From: Bifidobacterium cebidarum
GTDB lineage: Bacteria; Actinomycetota; Actinomycetes; Actinomycetales; Bifidobacteriaceae
Assembly (NCBI RefSeq): GCF_009193305.1
Contig: NZ_WBVS01000011.1
Location: forward strand, 1 to 61,352
Reading direction: 5' to 3'
DNA length: 61,352 bases
Below the pieces are notes generated by a model that saw nothing but the letters and a program-made list of their open reading frames with translations, was not told where the DNA came from and searched no databases. Positions 1 to 7,807 of the stretch are shown here, piece by piece (positions within the stretch are counted from its first letter, which is position 1; each line of letters begins with the position of its first letter). A program made the translations under genes and the position numbers.

Positions 1-214
1 CAATCATCTGCTTCTTAAAGAAACTGATATAGACCGCATACACGATCGGAATGATGAACACGAACACGAACACCACCGCAAAAGGCCACATGAACTTCCA
101 CCCACGCCAATCCGCCTTATGCTTGTTGATTCGGGCTTCGGGCGTATGCCGCCCCGCCCATTCGGGCAGAATGCCCACGTTCTGCGCAGACGCAGTTGTT
201 GTGTGTACTGACAT
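1..214 (-). CDS. Carbohydrate ABC transporter permease (MalF type), N-terminal fragment cut by the window edge
   Basis: The frame opens at the ATG at 214 and runs uninterrupted off the left edge, giving the first 71 residues. After about 45 polar residues (MSVHTTTASAQNVGILPEW...) there is a strongly hydrophobic first membrane segment (FMWPFAVVFVFVFIIPIVY) followed by YISFFKK, which is the usual N-terminus of MalF-like sugar permeases. It lies downstream of the solute-binding lipoprotein at 433-1785 on the same strand, so the two probably form one sugar uptake operon. The second permease would be outside the window. The substrate cannot be told. Confidence 0.8.
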   Translation of the reverse strand, partial: MSVHTTTASAQNVGILPEWAGRHTPEARINKHKADWRGWKFMWPFAVVFVFVFIIPIVYAVYISFFKKQMI

Positions 215-346
215 GATGAATAATGATTTCTTGCTGATTCAACGGAATCCATGCCTTATGGAAGGCCGCTGCCTTCAATCCCGGTCATCACATATTCGGT
301 ATCGGGAAAGCTTCAAACAATTACGGGCATGGAACAAGACATGACA

Positions 347-380
347 AAGGCGGGGATACTTTGGGGAGCATCCCCGCCTT
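347..380 (-). terminator. Stem-loop between sugar-binding protein and permease genes
   Basis: A perfect 10-bp inverted repeat (AAGGCGGGGA at 347-356, TCCCCGCCTT at 371-380) with a 14-nt loop. On the minus strand it is followed by TTTGTC, a short T run. It sits 53 bases after the stop of the binding-protein gene and 133 bases before the permease start, so it probably acts as a partial terminator or 3' mRNA stabiliser that raises binding protein over permease, as in many ABC operons. Confidence 0.6.
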
Positions 381-432
381 GGGATAATCGGCCTCGCCCG
401 AAGGAGTAAACGACGTGGCCTCGGGTTATGGA

Positions 433-1785
433 TTACTTGATGGTGACGGTGTAGCCCTGCTGCTCGCCCTGCTCGGCCAGCTTCTTGCCGTAGTTCTCGA
501 GCGCCTGTTCCAGAGTGATTTCGCCCGTGTAGGCCTTGGAGACCTCGTCACCGTAAGCGGACTGGGCGAACGGGTTGTACGGCAGGTACTGGAACTTCTC
601 AGTCGGGCGTTGTGCCGCCTCGGAGAGCACTTCGTTAACGTTCTGGCCGCCGAAGTAGTCGTTGGTCTTCTTGTTGGCTTCAGTGGTCGGATCGGTGAAG
701 GAGTCAGAGGTGAGGATCTTCTTCAGGGACGGGAAGGTACCAGTGTCGGCCATGGTCTGTGCACCATCACCGTGGGTCATGTATTCGATGAACTTGTAGG
801 CCGCGGCCTGGTTCTTGGACAGCTTGACCACGGCAAGCGCGGAACCACCGTCTTCAGCGGAAACTTCCTTACCTTCCTCCCACTGCGGCAGCTGGGCGAC
901 GCGCCAGTTGCCGGCCTGGTCGGGAGCACCGGTCATCAGGTTGATCGGCATCCAAGCGCCAATGGTCAGGGATGCGATGGTGCCGTCGTTGAGCTCGCGG
1001 TTCCAATCATCGGACCAGTTCGGGGTCTTGGTGTCCACGAGGTCTTCGTCGATGAGCTTCTGGACGAACTTGATGTAGCGCTGCATGCCTTCGTCCTTGG
1101 TCATGTTGATGGTGATCTTCTCGCCATCAACCTTCCAAGGCTGGGCTCCAGCCTGCCAGATCTGCGCGGTGAACGGCTGGTAGTCGCCGGACGTACCGGC
1201 CAGGTTGGTGATGTAGGAGCCGGTGGCGCGAATCTTCTTGGCTGCCTCGTAGTAGTCATCCCAGGTCTTGATGGATTCGCCGTCAACGCCAGCCTTATCG
1301 AACACGGCCTTGTTGTAGAAGAACATTTCCGGACCGGAATCAATCGGCAGTGCGTACGGCTTGTTGTTGTACTGAAGCTTGTTCCATGGACCGGCTGCGA
1401 AATCATCAGCGAGCTTGTCGGCACCGAATTCACTCAGGTCCACGAGGCCATCGGTGACGGCGAACTGGGTGACGGTCGGGTCTTCGAGCATCACCACATC
1501 CGGAGCGCCGTTGCCTGCGGCGATGGCGTTGGAAAGCGCAGTGGAGGTCTTCTCGGCAGTACCGGTGTTGTTGAACTTCACAGTGATGCCAGGGTTGGCC
1601 TTTTCGAACTTGGCGATGATGTCTTTCATCGAATTACCGGAATCCCAGCCCCAGAACACCAGTTCGGCCTTGTCGGCGTCACCTTTGTTGGCGCTGGCAT
1701 CGCCGCTGCTATTGCCGCAAGCCGCAAGACCGACGAGCGTAGCTACGGCCGCGGTTGCCGCGATGACCTTCTGAGAGTTGCGCAT
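433..1785 (-). CDS. Carbohydrate ABC transporter solute-binding lipoprotein (family 1 type)
   Basis: A 450-residue extracellular sugar-binding protein. The start at 1785 is chosen because AGGAGG lies 9 bases upstream; the open frame extends further up but without support. Residues 1-25 form a lipoprotein signal ending in LAAC, followed by a Ser/Asp/Lys linker. The mature part begins AELVFWGWDSGNSMKDIIAKF and contains NTGTAEKTSTALSNAIAAGNGAPDVVMLE, typical of the SBP_bac_1 (MalE-like) family. It would deliver an oligosaccharide or glycoside to the permease encoded downstream. Two operator-like palindromes lie just upstream of the start. Substrate unknown. Confidence 0.88.
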   Translation of the reverse strand: MRNSQKVIAATAAVATLVGLAACGNSSGDASANKGDADKAELVFWGWDSGNSMKDIIAKFEKANPGITVKFNNTGTAEKTSTALSNAIAAGNGAPDVVMLEDPTVTQFAVTDGLVDLSEFGADKLADDFAAGPWNKLQYNNKPYALPIDSGPEMFFYNKAVFDKAGVDGESIKTWDDYYEAAKKIRATGSYITNLAGTSGDYQPFTAQIWQAGAQPWKVDGEKITINMTKDEGMQRYIKFVQKLIDEDLVDTKTPNWSDDWNRELNDGTIASLTIGAWMPINLMTGAPDQAGNWRVAQLPQWEEGKEVSAEDGGSALAVVKLSKNQAAAYKFIEYMTHGDGAQTMADTGTFPSLKKILTSDSFTDPTTEANKKTNDYFGGQNVNEVLSEAAQRPTEKFQYLPYNPFAQSAYGDEVSKAYTGEITLEQALENYGKKLAEQGEQQGYTVTIK

Positions 1786-1823
1786 GATGATTCTCCTCCT
1801 ACCCCATTGTTCGGGATGTTTCT

Positions 1824-1870
1824 TTGGTACAACTGTGTACCAATACCTATGATGATACACCTGTGTACCA
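1824..1870. promoter_or_regulatory. Two LacI-family-like operators upstream of the sugar ABC operon
   Basis: Two palindromes with the shared core TACAMCTGTGTA lie at 1828-1839 and 1856-1867. The first extends to TTGGTACA...TGTACCAA (1824-1843); the second to TGATACACCTGTGTACCA (1853-1870). Their centres are 28 bp apart, and they sit 39-85 bases upstream of the binding-protein start. Palindromes of this size in front of a sugar ABC operon are typical binding sites of LacI-family local repressors. The regulator gene is not in the window. Confidence 0.65.
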
Positions 1871-1940
1871 AAATGTCAAACTGCACGACACGCAACGATT
1901 TGCCTAGTATTAGGCAAACAGAATCAATCCATTGATGGGA

Positions 1941-2834
1941 CTATCGGTATAGCGGCAGCACGCCACGACGCACGATCTCGGCAACCGTGGCTTCGTCAGT
2001 CAAGTTCTCGCCTAACAAGTTCGGCTTTCCCTTGCCATGCCAGTCCGATCCTCCCGTCACCAGCAGGCGGAATCGACGACACAGCCCCAGCAGCCGTTTG
2101 CGTTGCTCCGGCGGATTGCCGCGATGCCAAACTTCCAAACCGTCCAGCCCCTCATTTGCCAGCGCGGCGATCTGTTCATCGGACAGCAACCGGCGATTGC
2201 GGCTCAAATCCGCGGCATGCGCCACCAGAATCACGCCTCCGGCCTCCTTGACGGCAGCCACCACCTCATGCGTGGTAGGCGAAGGAGTTGGAATATAATA
2301 CTTGGACGAGGAATTGACCGCATCGGAGAACGCTTCGGACCGGTTCCGGTACACGCCGGCGCTCACCAACGCATCGGCGATATGAGGCCGTCCAATCGTG
2401 GTCTTCCCACCCTCTTTGACTTGAGCCAGAACCGACTCCCAGGAAATCGGATAATCCCGGGACATCAATTCGACCATCCGCTGCGTACGCCGCAATCGAG
2501 CAGCTCGGGTCGAGGCGAATAAGTCGACGATATGAGGGCTTTCGGGATCATACTGGAACCCAAGCATGTGCACGGAAACGCCTTGATCCGTGGCGGTAAT
2601 CTCCGTGCCACGCAGCAACGGCAATCCCACTTCACGAGCCCCTACCTCGGCATCCGACCAACCGGCCGTGGTGTCATGATCGGAAATGGCGACACCCTTC
2701 AGCCCCCGCACCTTGCACTGCTCAGCGAGCACGGCAGGCGTTTCCGTGCCATCGGAAAACACGGTGTGGCAGTGAATATCCCACCCGATTTGCGGTGGGG
2801 CCACAGGCATCTCATATCCAGTCATACGTTCCAT
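1941..2834 (-). CDS. PHP-domain phosphoesterase (RNase AM / nucleoside bisphosphate phosphatase-like)
   Basis: A 297-residue PHP-family metal-dependent phosphoesterase of the TrpH/YciV group, whose characterised members act on 3',5'-nucleotide bisphosphates or short RNA 5' ends. Metal-binding motifs visible in order are DIHCHTVFSDGT near residue 19, SDHDTT near 50, the Glu in RGTEITA, GRPHIADAL, VAHAADL and TGGSDWHGKGKPN near the C-terminus. The start has GAGG five bases upstream. The gene is monocistronic between the sugar operon and the divergent VKOR gene. The exact substrate is inferred from the family only. Confidence 0.85.
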   Translation of the reverse strand: MERMTGYEMPVAPPQIGWDIHCHTVFSDGTETPAVLAEQCKVRGLKGVAISDHDTTAGWSDAEVGAREVGLPLLRGTEITATDQGVSVHMLGFQYDPESPHIVDLFASTRAARLRRTQRMVELMSRDYPISWESVLAQVKEGGKTTIGRPHIADALVSAGVYRNRSEAFSDAVNSSSKYYIPTPSPTTHEVVAAVKEAGGVILVAHAADLSRNRRLLSDEQIAALANEGLDGLEVWHRGNPPEQRKRLLGLCRRFRLLVTGGSDWHGKGKPNLLGENLTDEATVAEIVRRGVLPLYR

Positions 2835-3036
2835 CGTAACCTCATGTATGACGCGTCCGCGCCAATCACAACAAGACTTCAGCGTTGATACGTTCCTCTA
2901 GGAGCACAACATCATGCCGTACAATTCCCAAGTGTTGACCGCCTGGCCGCTATGTCAATATTCATCGGCAATGCATACCGATAATCCGGCGAGGGGCGCG
3001 GCTATGGTAGAGCACAGTCGAATGTAAGGGGAGTTC

Positions 3037-3732
3037 ATGGCTCGCAACACCGAAAACGAACACGATATCAATGAGGCCGGAATCATCACCGCGACGACGC
3101 CACTCACGGGCTGGCGCCATAGTGCCACGTGGACATATCTCATCATGCTGATTGCCTCAGTGGTGGCACTTGGCACATCGTTCATTCTGTCTGCAGAGAC
3201 CTTGCAGCTGGCCCGTCATCCCGATGCCCAGCTCGGTTGCGATGTGAACTCCGTGATCTCCTGTACCACCGTGGCGCAATCCTGGCAGGCGGAAATCGTG
3301 AAGTTCGGTGGGCTGAGCTACCCGAATGCATTCTTCGGTATCGCCGCGGAATCCGTATTCGTGACCATTGCGGTGATTGGTTTGGCTCGCGTGCGTGTGC
3401 CGCGCTGGTTCGCCGCATGCACCTGGTTCGGAGGCTTGGCTGCCCTCGCTTACTCGTATTGGCTGAGCACGCAGTCTTTGTTCGTGATTCATGCACTGTG
3501 CCCGTGGTGCTTGACGCTGATGTTCTCCACCACGATTCAGTTCATGGCGTTGAGCCATGCCACCGTAGCGGTACAGGCACTGCCGGGCAGCCGCAAGAAC
3601 AGCGGCGAAGTACCGTCAGGACTCAACAAGTACTATCGACTCAACTTCGACCTGATGATTGACGTGCTGTGGATCGTGGCCATTGTGGCTCTGATTTTCG
3701 TGACTGAAGGCGCCGCATTATTTGCGGCATAA
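3037..3732 (+). CDS. Vitamin K epoxide reductase (VKOR) family membrane thiol oxidoreductase
   Basis: A 231-residue integral membrane protein. Residues 1-25 are polar; four or five membrane segments follow. The four functional cysteines of bacterial VKOR can be seen: the loop pair in LGCDVNSVISC, and the CPWC active site in HALCPWCLTLM. Bacterial VKORs reoxidise a periplasmic/extracytoplasmic DsbA-like protein and pass electrons to quinone, replacing DsbB in Actinobacteria. In an organism with little respiration the electron acceptor is an open question. Start supported by AGGGGAG. No thioredoxin-like partner lies next to it. Confidence 0.9.
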   Translation: MARNTENEHDINEAGIITATTPLTGWRHSATWTYLIMLIASVVALGTSFILSAETLQLARHPDAQLGCDVNSVISCTTVAQSWQAEIVKFGGLSYPNAFFGIAAESVFVTIAVIGLARVRVPRWFAACTWFGGLAALAYSYWLSTQSLFVIHALCPWCLTLMFSTTIQFMALSHATVAVQALPGSRKNSGEVPSGLNKYYRLNFDLMIDVLWIVAIVALIFVTEGAALFAA

Positions 3733-3771
3733 TCACAGCATATATTCGATACGCATTCGATGATTATCGAT

Positions 3772-3817
3772 GCAAAGCATTGGCTCCCCTCCTCATAGAG
3801 GGGAGCCAATGCTTTGC
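3772..3817. terminator. Bidirectional terminator between VKOR and dapF
   Basis: Perfect 19-bp inverted repeat (3772-3790 with 3799-3817) and an 8-nt loop, placed between the 3' ends of the convergent VKOR and dapF genes. The GGCTCCCCT/AGGGGAGCC core recurs in other terminators of this window. T runs are weak, but the position and symmetry support termination in both directions. Confidence 0.8.
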
Positions 3818-3819
3818 CG

Positions 3820-4713
3820 CTACAGCAGCGTGATATCGGCCACCAAGGTGGCGGCACCGGTGAGCTTCACATCCTTATCGGTCACATCCACGCGCAAGGT
3901 GCCGCCGCGCACGGTGATATCCCAATGATCGATGCCGGTCTTGGCGCGAAGCACGATACCAGTGGCGCAGAGGCCGGTACCGCACGACAGCGTCTCTCCA
4001 CAACCGCGTTCATTTACACGCATCGTGGCCTCTCCTGAACCGGCAGCCTCATCGATATCGTCTACGCGCACGAATTCCACGTTCTGGTCGGATTCGATCT
4101 TCGGCGCCACCACCGGCTTGGTCACCAGATCAAGATCCTCGACCACCGGCAATGATGCGAACGCATCCTCAATCACCGCCACCACATGCGGATTGCCCAT
4201 GTCAACGAACGTGCCGCGAGCGGACCCCTCAGTGCCGGGTATCGTCACCTCATAGGCATCAAGTTCGCCGATTTTCCATGCGCCCATCTCCACTTGGAAC
4301 ACGTCGGCGCCATACGGCTTCATATTGCCGCGCGGGGTCAAGATCTTCACACCGGCGCGTGTGCCCAAGCGGAACGGCTCAGTGGAATCCGCCACGCCTT
4401 CGCGCTGCGCGAACAAGGTAATGGCGCGAGTGCCGTTGCCGCACATCTCAGCCAAGGAACCATCCGCATTGCGGTAATCCATAAACCAGCGTGCACCGCC
4501 GGCAAGCATGGCCGCAATCTGATCGTCGTTCAAATCGGAGACGAAATCAGGACGGGTCAGACGAATCAGCCCATCGGCGCCAATGCCGAAATGACGGTCG
4601 CACAAAAACCGCACTTCATCCGCCGTGGGCTCATACTTGCCCGAACGGTCGAGATACACCACGAAATCATTGCCGGTGCCATGTGCTTTGGTTACTTGTT
4701 TCGGAAGGCTCAT
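3820..4713 (-). CDS. dapF: Diaminopimelate epimerase
   Basis: Converts LL- to meso-diaminopimelate in the lysine and cell wall precursor pathway (PLP-independent, two-cysteine mechanism). The 297-residue protein shows the N-terminal KAHGTGNDFVV motif, the first catalytic cysteine in MCGNGTR near residue 90 and the second in ERGCGETLSCGTG in the C-terminal half, plus DMGNPH. The start at 4713 (MSLPKQVTKAHGTGND) is preferred over an in-frame ATG ten codons upstream because it gives the normal family N-terminus. It is divergent from murI, 51 bp away, so two cell-wall precursor genes share a promoter region. Many bifidobacteria use lysine or ornithine in the peptide stem, so its main role here may be lysine synthesis. 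Confidence 0.95.
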   Translation of the reverse strand: MSLPKQVTKAHGTGNDFVVYLDRSGKYEPTADEVRFLCDRHFGIGADGLIRLTRPDFVSDLNDDQIAAMLAGGARWFMDYRNADGSLAEMCGNGTRAITLFAQREGVADSTEPFRLGTRAGVKILTPRGNMKPYGADVFQVEMGAWKIGELDAYEVTIPGTEGSARGTFVDMGNPHVVAVIEDAFASLPVVEDLDLVTKPVVAPKIESDQNVEFVRVDDIDEAAGSGEATMRVNERGCGETLSCGTGLCATGIVLRAKTGIDHWDITVRGGTLRVDVTDKDVKLTGAATLVADITLL

Positions 4714-4764
4714 GCCTTGTAAGAGTACTCTAGTAATCGACACAACAACAGGGAGGAATCAGGC

Positions 4765-5559
4765 ATGAGCTCAACAGCGCCCATCGGCGTGTTCGATTCT
4801 GGTCTTGGCGGCATTTCCGTAGCCCGGCAGATCGCCAAGGATATGCCGGCTGAGCATGTGTTGTATTTCGGCGATTCCGCCAACGCGCCCTATGGCACGA
4901 AAACGCCGGAGCAGGTCAAAGCACTGAGCTTCGCCATCGTGGAACGTTTCATGAAGCAAGGCGTCAAAGCAGTGGTGATTGCCTGCAATACCGCCACTTC
5001 CGCTGCCGTGAACGATCTACGCGAACAGTACGATATCCCAATCATCGGCATGGAGCCGGCGCTGAAAGTGGCATGCGACCGCGGGGACGTGCCTTCCGAT
5101 CCGCATCATATTCCGCAACGGGTCATCGTCGCCGCCACCCCCTTGACCTTGCGCGAGCAGAAATTCGCGAAACTCATGGAGCGCTTCGACTCAGATAATG
5201 AGATTTACAAGGAGCCATGCCCTGATTTGGTGGAAATCGTGGAATCCGGCAGACTGGGCGATCATGATCTGGTGATGGACACACTGCACAGGTATTTCGA
5301 TCAATACGACTTGAACCGCATTGATTCAGTGGTGCTGGGGTGCACGCACTTCGTGTTCTACCGCGATTACTTCCGTGAACTGCTACCGGAACGTGCGGCC
5401 ATTATCGACGGCAATGAAGGTACTGTACGGCATCTGGGCGTGGTATTGGAGTCCTTGGGCAAATTAGCGCCAGAAGGTTCGGCTGGCAGCGTGGAACTTG
5501 CCAATTCCGATCCATCGGAGCGTATTGCCGCGCTCTCCCGCGAGCTACTGAACCGTTAG
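4765..5559 (+). CDS. murI: Glutamate racemase
   Basis: Makes D-glutamate for peptidoglycan. The 264-residue protein has all the family marks: [16 protein letters not shown] at the N-terminus with the catalytic Asp, the first catalytic Cys in [10 protein letters not shown] near residue 74, and the second in [10 protein letters not shown] near residue 194. A good ribosome binding site (GGGAGGA) precedes the start. It is divergently transcribed from dapF. Full length for the family, with no anomalies. Confidence 0.95.
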   Translation: MSSTAPIGVFDSGLGGISVARQIAKDMPAEHVLYFGDSANAPYGTKTPEQVKALSFAIVERFMKQGVKAVVIACNTATSAAVNDLREQYDIPIIGMEPALKVACDRGDVPSDPHHIPQRVIVAATPLTLREQKFAKLMERFDSDNEIYKEPCPDLVEIVESGRLGDHDLVMDTLHRYFDQYDLNRIDSVVLGCTHFVFYRDYFRELLPERAAIIDGNEGTVRHLGVVLESLGKLAPEGSAGSVELANSDPSERIAALSRELLNR

Positions 5560-5650
5560 AACCCCACGATGGGGTGAATACTGTCTATTCCGTTGTCCAG
5601 CGAACGCGCGTAAGCTCGGCAACAGACTATTGGCTAAGAAGGGGTAATCC

Positions 5651-6499
5651 ATGGCATACAAAACTGCAATGATCGATGTAGGCGGCGGATTCCGCGCGAT
5701 TTTCGGCTGCGGCGTAATGGATCGCATGCTTGAAGACGGCATCGATGTGGATATGTGCTACGGCGTTTCGGCCGGTGCGGCCAATATGACCTCATTCATT
5801 GCCCGTCAGCACGGCCGCAACCATACGTTCTACACCAAGTACGCGTTCCGCAAGGAATACGCCAGCGCGGAAAGCTTCTTCAAGAACCATAATTTCGCCA
5901 ATCTGGATTACATCTACGGCACATTGAGCAATCACGACGGCGAATATCCGGTTGATTTCGAGGCATTCGAGACCAATTCCACCGGCTTCACCGTGGTGGC
6001 TTGCAATGCCGAGGATGGTTCGGCGAAGTATTTCGATAAGTCGCGTATTCGTTTTGATGATTTCGATGTCGTTAAAGCCTCATCGGCTGTGCCGGTTGCC
6101 TGTGAACCGTATGTGGTGGATGGTGTGCCGTATTTCGATGGCGGCATTGCCGACCCGGTACCGGTACAGAAGGCTTTGGACGATGGATACGAACGTGTGA
6201 TTCTTATTCTGTCCCGACTGCGCGATGAGGTGCGCCAGCAGCGCAAGGATCTTCCGCCGGCCCGCATTCTTGAACGCTCATATCCAGCTGCCGCAGAACG
6301 TCTACGCGAGCGCTATAAGACCTATAACGGCGAAATCGAACTCGCCAAGCGGTATGAGGAAGAGGGCAAGGTGCTGATTCTCGCCCCTGAAGATCTCTAC
6401 GGTCTCAATACTCTGAAGAAGAACTTCGAAGGCCTGGAGATGATGTATCGCAAGGGATACGCGGCTGCTGAAGCCATTCCGGAGTTTCTCGGCAAATAG
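5651..6499 (+). CDS. Patatin-like phospholipase family protein
   Basis: A 282-residue patatin-fold serine acyl hydrolase. The oxyanion-hole glycine run (DVGGGFRAIFGCG) lies at residues 9-20, the nucleophile elbow GVSAG near residue 40, and the catalytic Asp motif YFDGGIADPVP near residue 160. These give a Ser-Asp dyad. There is no signal peptide, so it is a cytoplasmic or membrane-peripheral lipase or esterase, of the YjjU-like bacterial group. Start supported by AAGGGG. Physiological substrate unknown. It converges on the SPFH gene; the gap holds a remarkable repeat array. Confidence 0.88.
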   Translation: MAYKTAMIDVGGGFRAIFGCGVMDRMLEDGIDVDMCYGVSAGAANMTSFIARQHGRNHTFYTKYAFRKEYASAESFFKNHNFANLDYIYGTLSNHDGEYPVDFEAFETNSTGFTVVACNAEDGSAKYFDKSRIRFDDFDVVKASSAVPVACEPYVVDGVPYFDGGIADPVPVQKALDDGYERVILILSRLRDEVRQQRKDLPPARILERSYPAAAERLRERYKTYNGEIELAKRYEEEGKVLILAPEDLYGLNTLKKNFEGLEMMYRKGYAAAEAIPEFLGK

Positions 6500-6544
6500 A
6501 AAATCCCTTCGCCTCCATGTATTCAAGCCGCTCACCCCGACTGC

Positions 6545-6671
6545 GACTGTAGGATATCCAACATTGACTGTAGGTTTTTGAACACTGACTGTAGGAAATC
6601 GAACGAATTACGTTCAAAAACCTACAGTCAGTGTCAAATATCCTACAGTCAGTGTTCAAAAACCTACAGTC
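6545..6671. repeat. Dyad-symmetric array of six 21-bp-spaced GACTGTAGG units
   Basis: Three copies of GACTGTAGG start at 6545, 6566 and 6587, and three copies of its complement CCTACAGTC start at 6621, 6642 and 6663. Every neighbour spacing within an arm is exactly 21 bp, and all pairs are symmetric about 6608, the centre of the small palindrome GAACGaattaCGTTC (6601-6615). Positions 6562-6595 and 6642-6675 form a perfect 34-bp inverted repeat. Spacers vary around WWWW-N-(T/G)RAC-AYT. The array lies between the convergent patatin and SPFH genes. It could fold as a long RNA hairpin, or bind protein on one face of the helix (21 bp is two turns). Confidence 0.9.
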
Positions 6672-6685
6672 AATGGGGACAATGC

Positions 6686-6720
6686 ATGCGCCTTACAGAC
6701 AGTATGACAGTAAGGCGCAT
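6686..6720. terminator. 11-bp perfect stem-loop downstream of the 21-bp array
   Basis: ATGCGCCTTAC (6686-6696) pairs perfectly with GTAAGGCGCAT (6710-6720) across a 13-nt loop. It lies 42 bases from the stop of the SPFH gene and is the nearest candidate terminator for it. No clear T run follows on either strand, so the terminator call is tentative. Confidence 0.5.
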
Positions 6721-6761
6721 GAAAAGGATAATCAGGCCGAAACGATGACCTGATGAAACGC

Positions 6762-7679
6762 CTACTTGGTTTCGGATGCAGTGAGCATGGCCTTGGTGAC
6801 CTGCTCGTAGAGATCTTGATACCCTCCCGGCGTGGATGCCGGCAGCACGACGGTCTTGGCGTTGCTGGATTCGGACAGCGAACGCATCACATCGAGATAC
6901 TGGTTGAACAGCACCACATTGTTCACGTCGTTGATGTTCATGCCCACGGCTTGCAAGCTCTTGATCTGGTCGACGATACCGTTGGCGATTTCACGACGGT
7001 AGTTGGCCTGACCTTCACCCTGCAAGCGGGTCTTCTCGGCTTCTGCGGCTGCCTGGGTCTCAATCTGGATACGCTGGGCTTCGGCACGCTGGCGGGTGGC
7101 CTCCTTCTCACGCTGGGCGGCGTTGATGGAATCCATCGCGTTCTTGACCTGCGGGCTCGGATCGATGGCGGTGATCAGGGTCTTGACTACGGTGAAACCG
7201 AAGCGGCTCATCTCGTTGCCCACGGTCTTCTGCACATCGGAGGCCACATCGTCCTTGCGGGCGAATGCGTCATCAAGGCTCAGGGCCGGGATGGCGGAAC
7301 GGAGGGCATCCTCCATGTAACTCCTCAGCTGGCCGGCCGGGTCGCGCAACTCGTAGTAGGCAGTGGCCACATCGTTCGGGTTCACACGGAACTGCGTGGA
7401 TGCCACCACGGTGACGAACACGTTATCCAACGTCTTGGTCTCCAACTGCACGTTCAATTGGTTCACGCGCATATTGGTCTTCATGGCGATGCGATCAACG
7501 AACGGGATACGCATATGAATGCCCGCAAATTGCACCTTCAAGAACTTGCCGAATCGTTCGATGATGTACGCCTGCTGCTGCGGAACCACGAAAATCGCGG
7601 CGAACAGCAGCAGAATAATAATGATCAACACAATCAGCAGCAACAGCATGGTTCCTCCCAACATGGCTGCAATGGTCAT
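6762..7679 (-). CDS. SPFH/Band 7 domain membrane protein (stomatin/prohibitin family)
   Basis: A 305-residue protein: an N-terminal membrane anchor (about residues 5-30, LLLLIVLIIIILLLF), then the Band 7 domain beginning VPQQQAYIIERFGKF, then an Ala/Glu/Gln-rich coiled coil (INAAQREKEATRQRAEAQRIQIETQAAAEAEKTR) near residues 185-225. Such proteins oligomerise at the membrane and scaffold proteases or microdomains. The start at 7679 is chosen because AAAGGGGGG lies directly upstream, overlapping an in-frame ATG six codons earlier. No NfeD-like partner gene is adjacent, so it appears to stand alone. Confidence 0.9.
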   Translation of the reverse strand: MTIAAMLGGTMLLLLIVLIIIILLLFAAIFVVPQQQAYIIERFGKFLKVQFAGIHMRIPFVDRIAMKTNMRVNQLNVQLETKTLDNVFVTVVASTQFRVNPNDVATAYYELRDPAGQLRSYMEDALRSAIPALSLDDAFARKDDVASDVQKTVGNEMSRFGFTVVKTLITAIDPSPQVKNAMDSINAAQREKEATRQRAEAQRIQIETQAAAEAEKTRLQGEGQANYRREIANGIVDQIKSLQAVGMNINDVNNVVLFNQYLDVMRSLSESSNAKTVVLPASTPGGYQDLYEQVTKAMLTASETK

Positions 7680-7807
7680 TGAAGCCCCCCTTTCCAAGGG
7701 CTAAGCACGGCATATCGTTGTGCCGTGACCCAACAGCTTCCATGCTACCAGTGTGGGGATTGGAATCGAAGGACCCGCAATCAAAGTCTTGCCGCGTTGC
7801 AGTTGTT

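Noticed and set aside
415..1935. Long plus-strand open frame (506 codons) over the sugar-binding protein gene
   Set aside because: Its product is Leu/Val/Gly-rich without motifs and lies antisense to a clear lipoprotein gene with ribosome binding site and lipobox. It is a high-GC shadow frame.
6545..6671. Possible CRISPR array (regularly spaced repeats)
   Set aside because: The units are 9 bp with 12-bp spacers that are similar to each other, half of them are inverted, and no cas genes are present. CRISPR repeats are longer, direct and separated by unique spacers.
6753..7682. Plus-strand open frame opposite the SPFH gene
   Set aside because: The minus-strand protein has a membrane anchor, Band 7 domain and coiled coil plus a strong ribosome binding site; the plus frame is low-complexity His/Gly/Leu.
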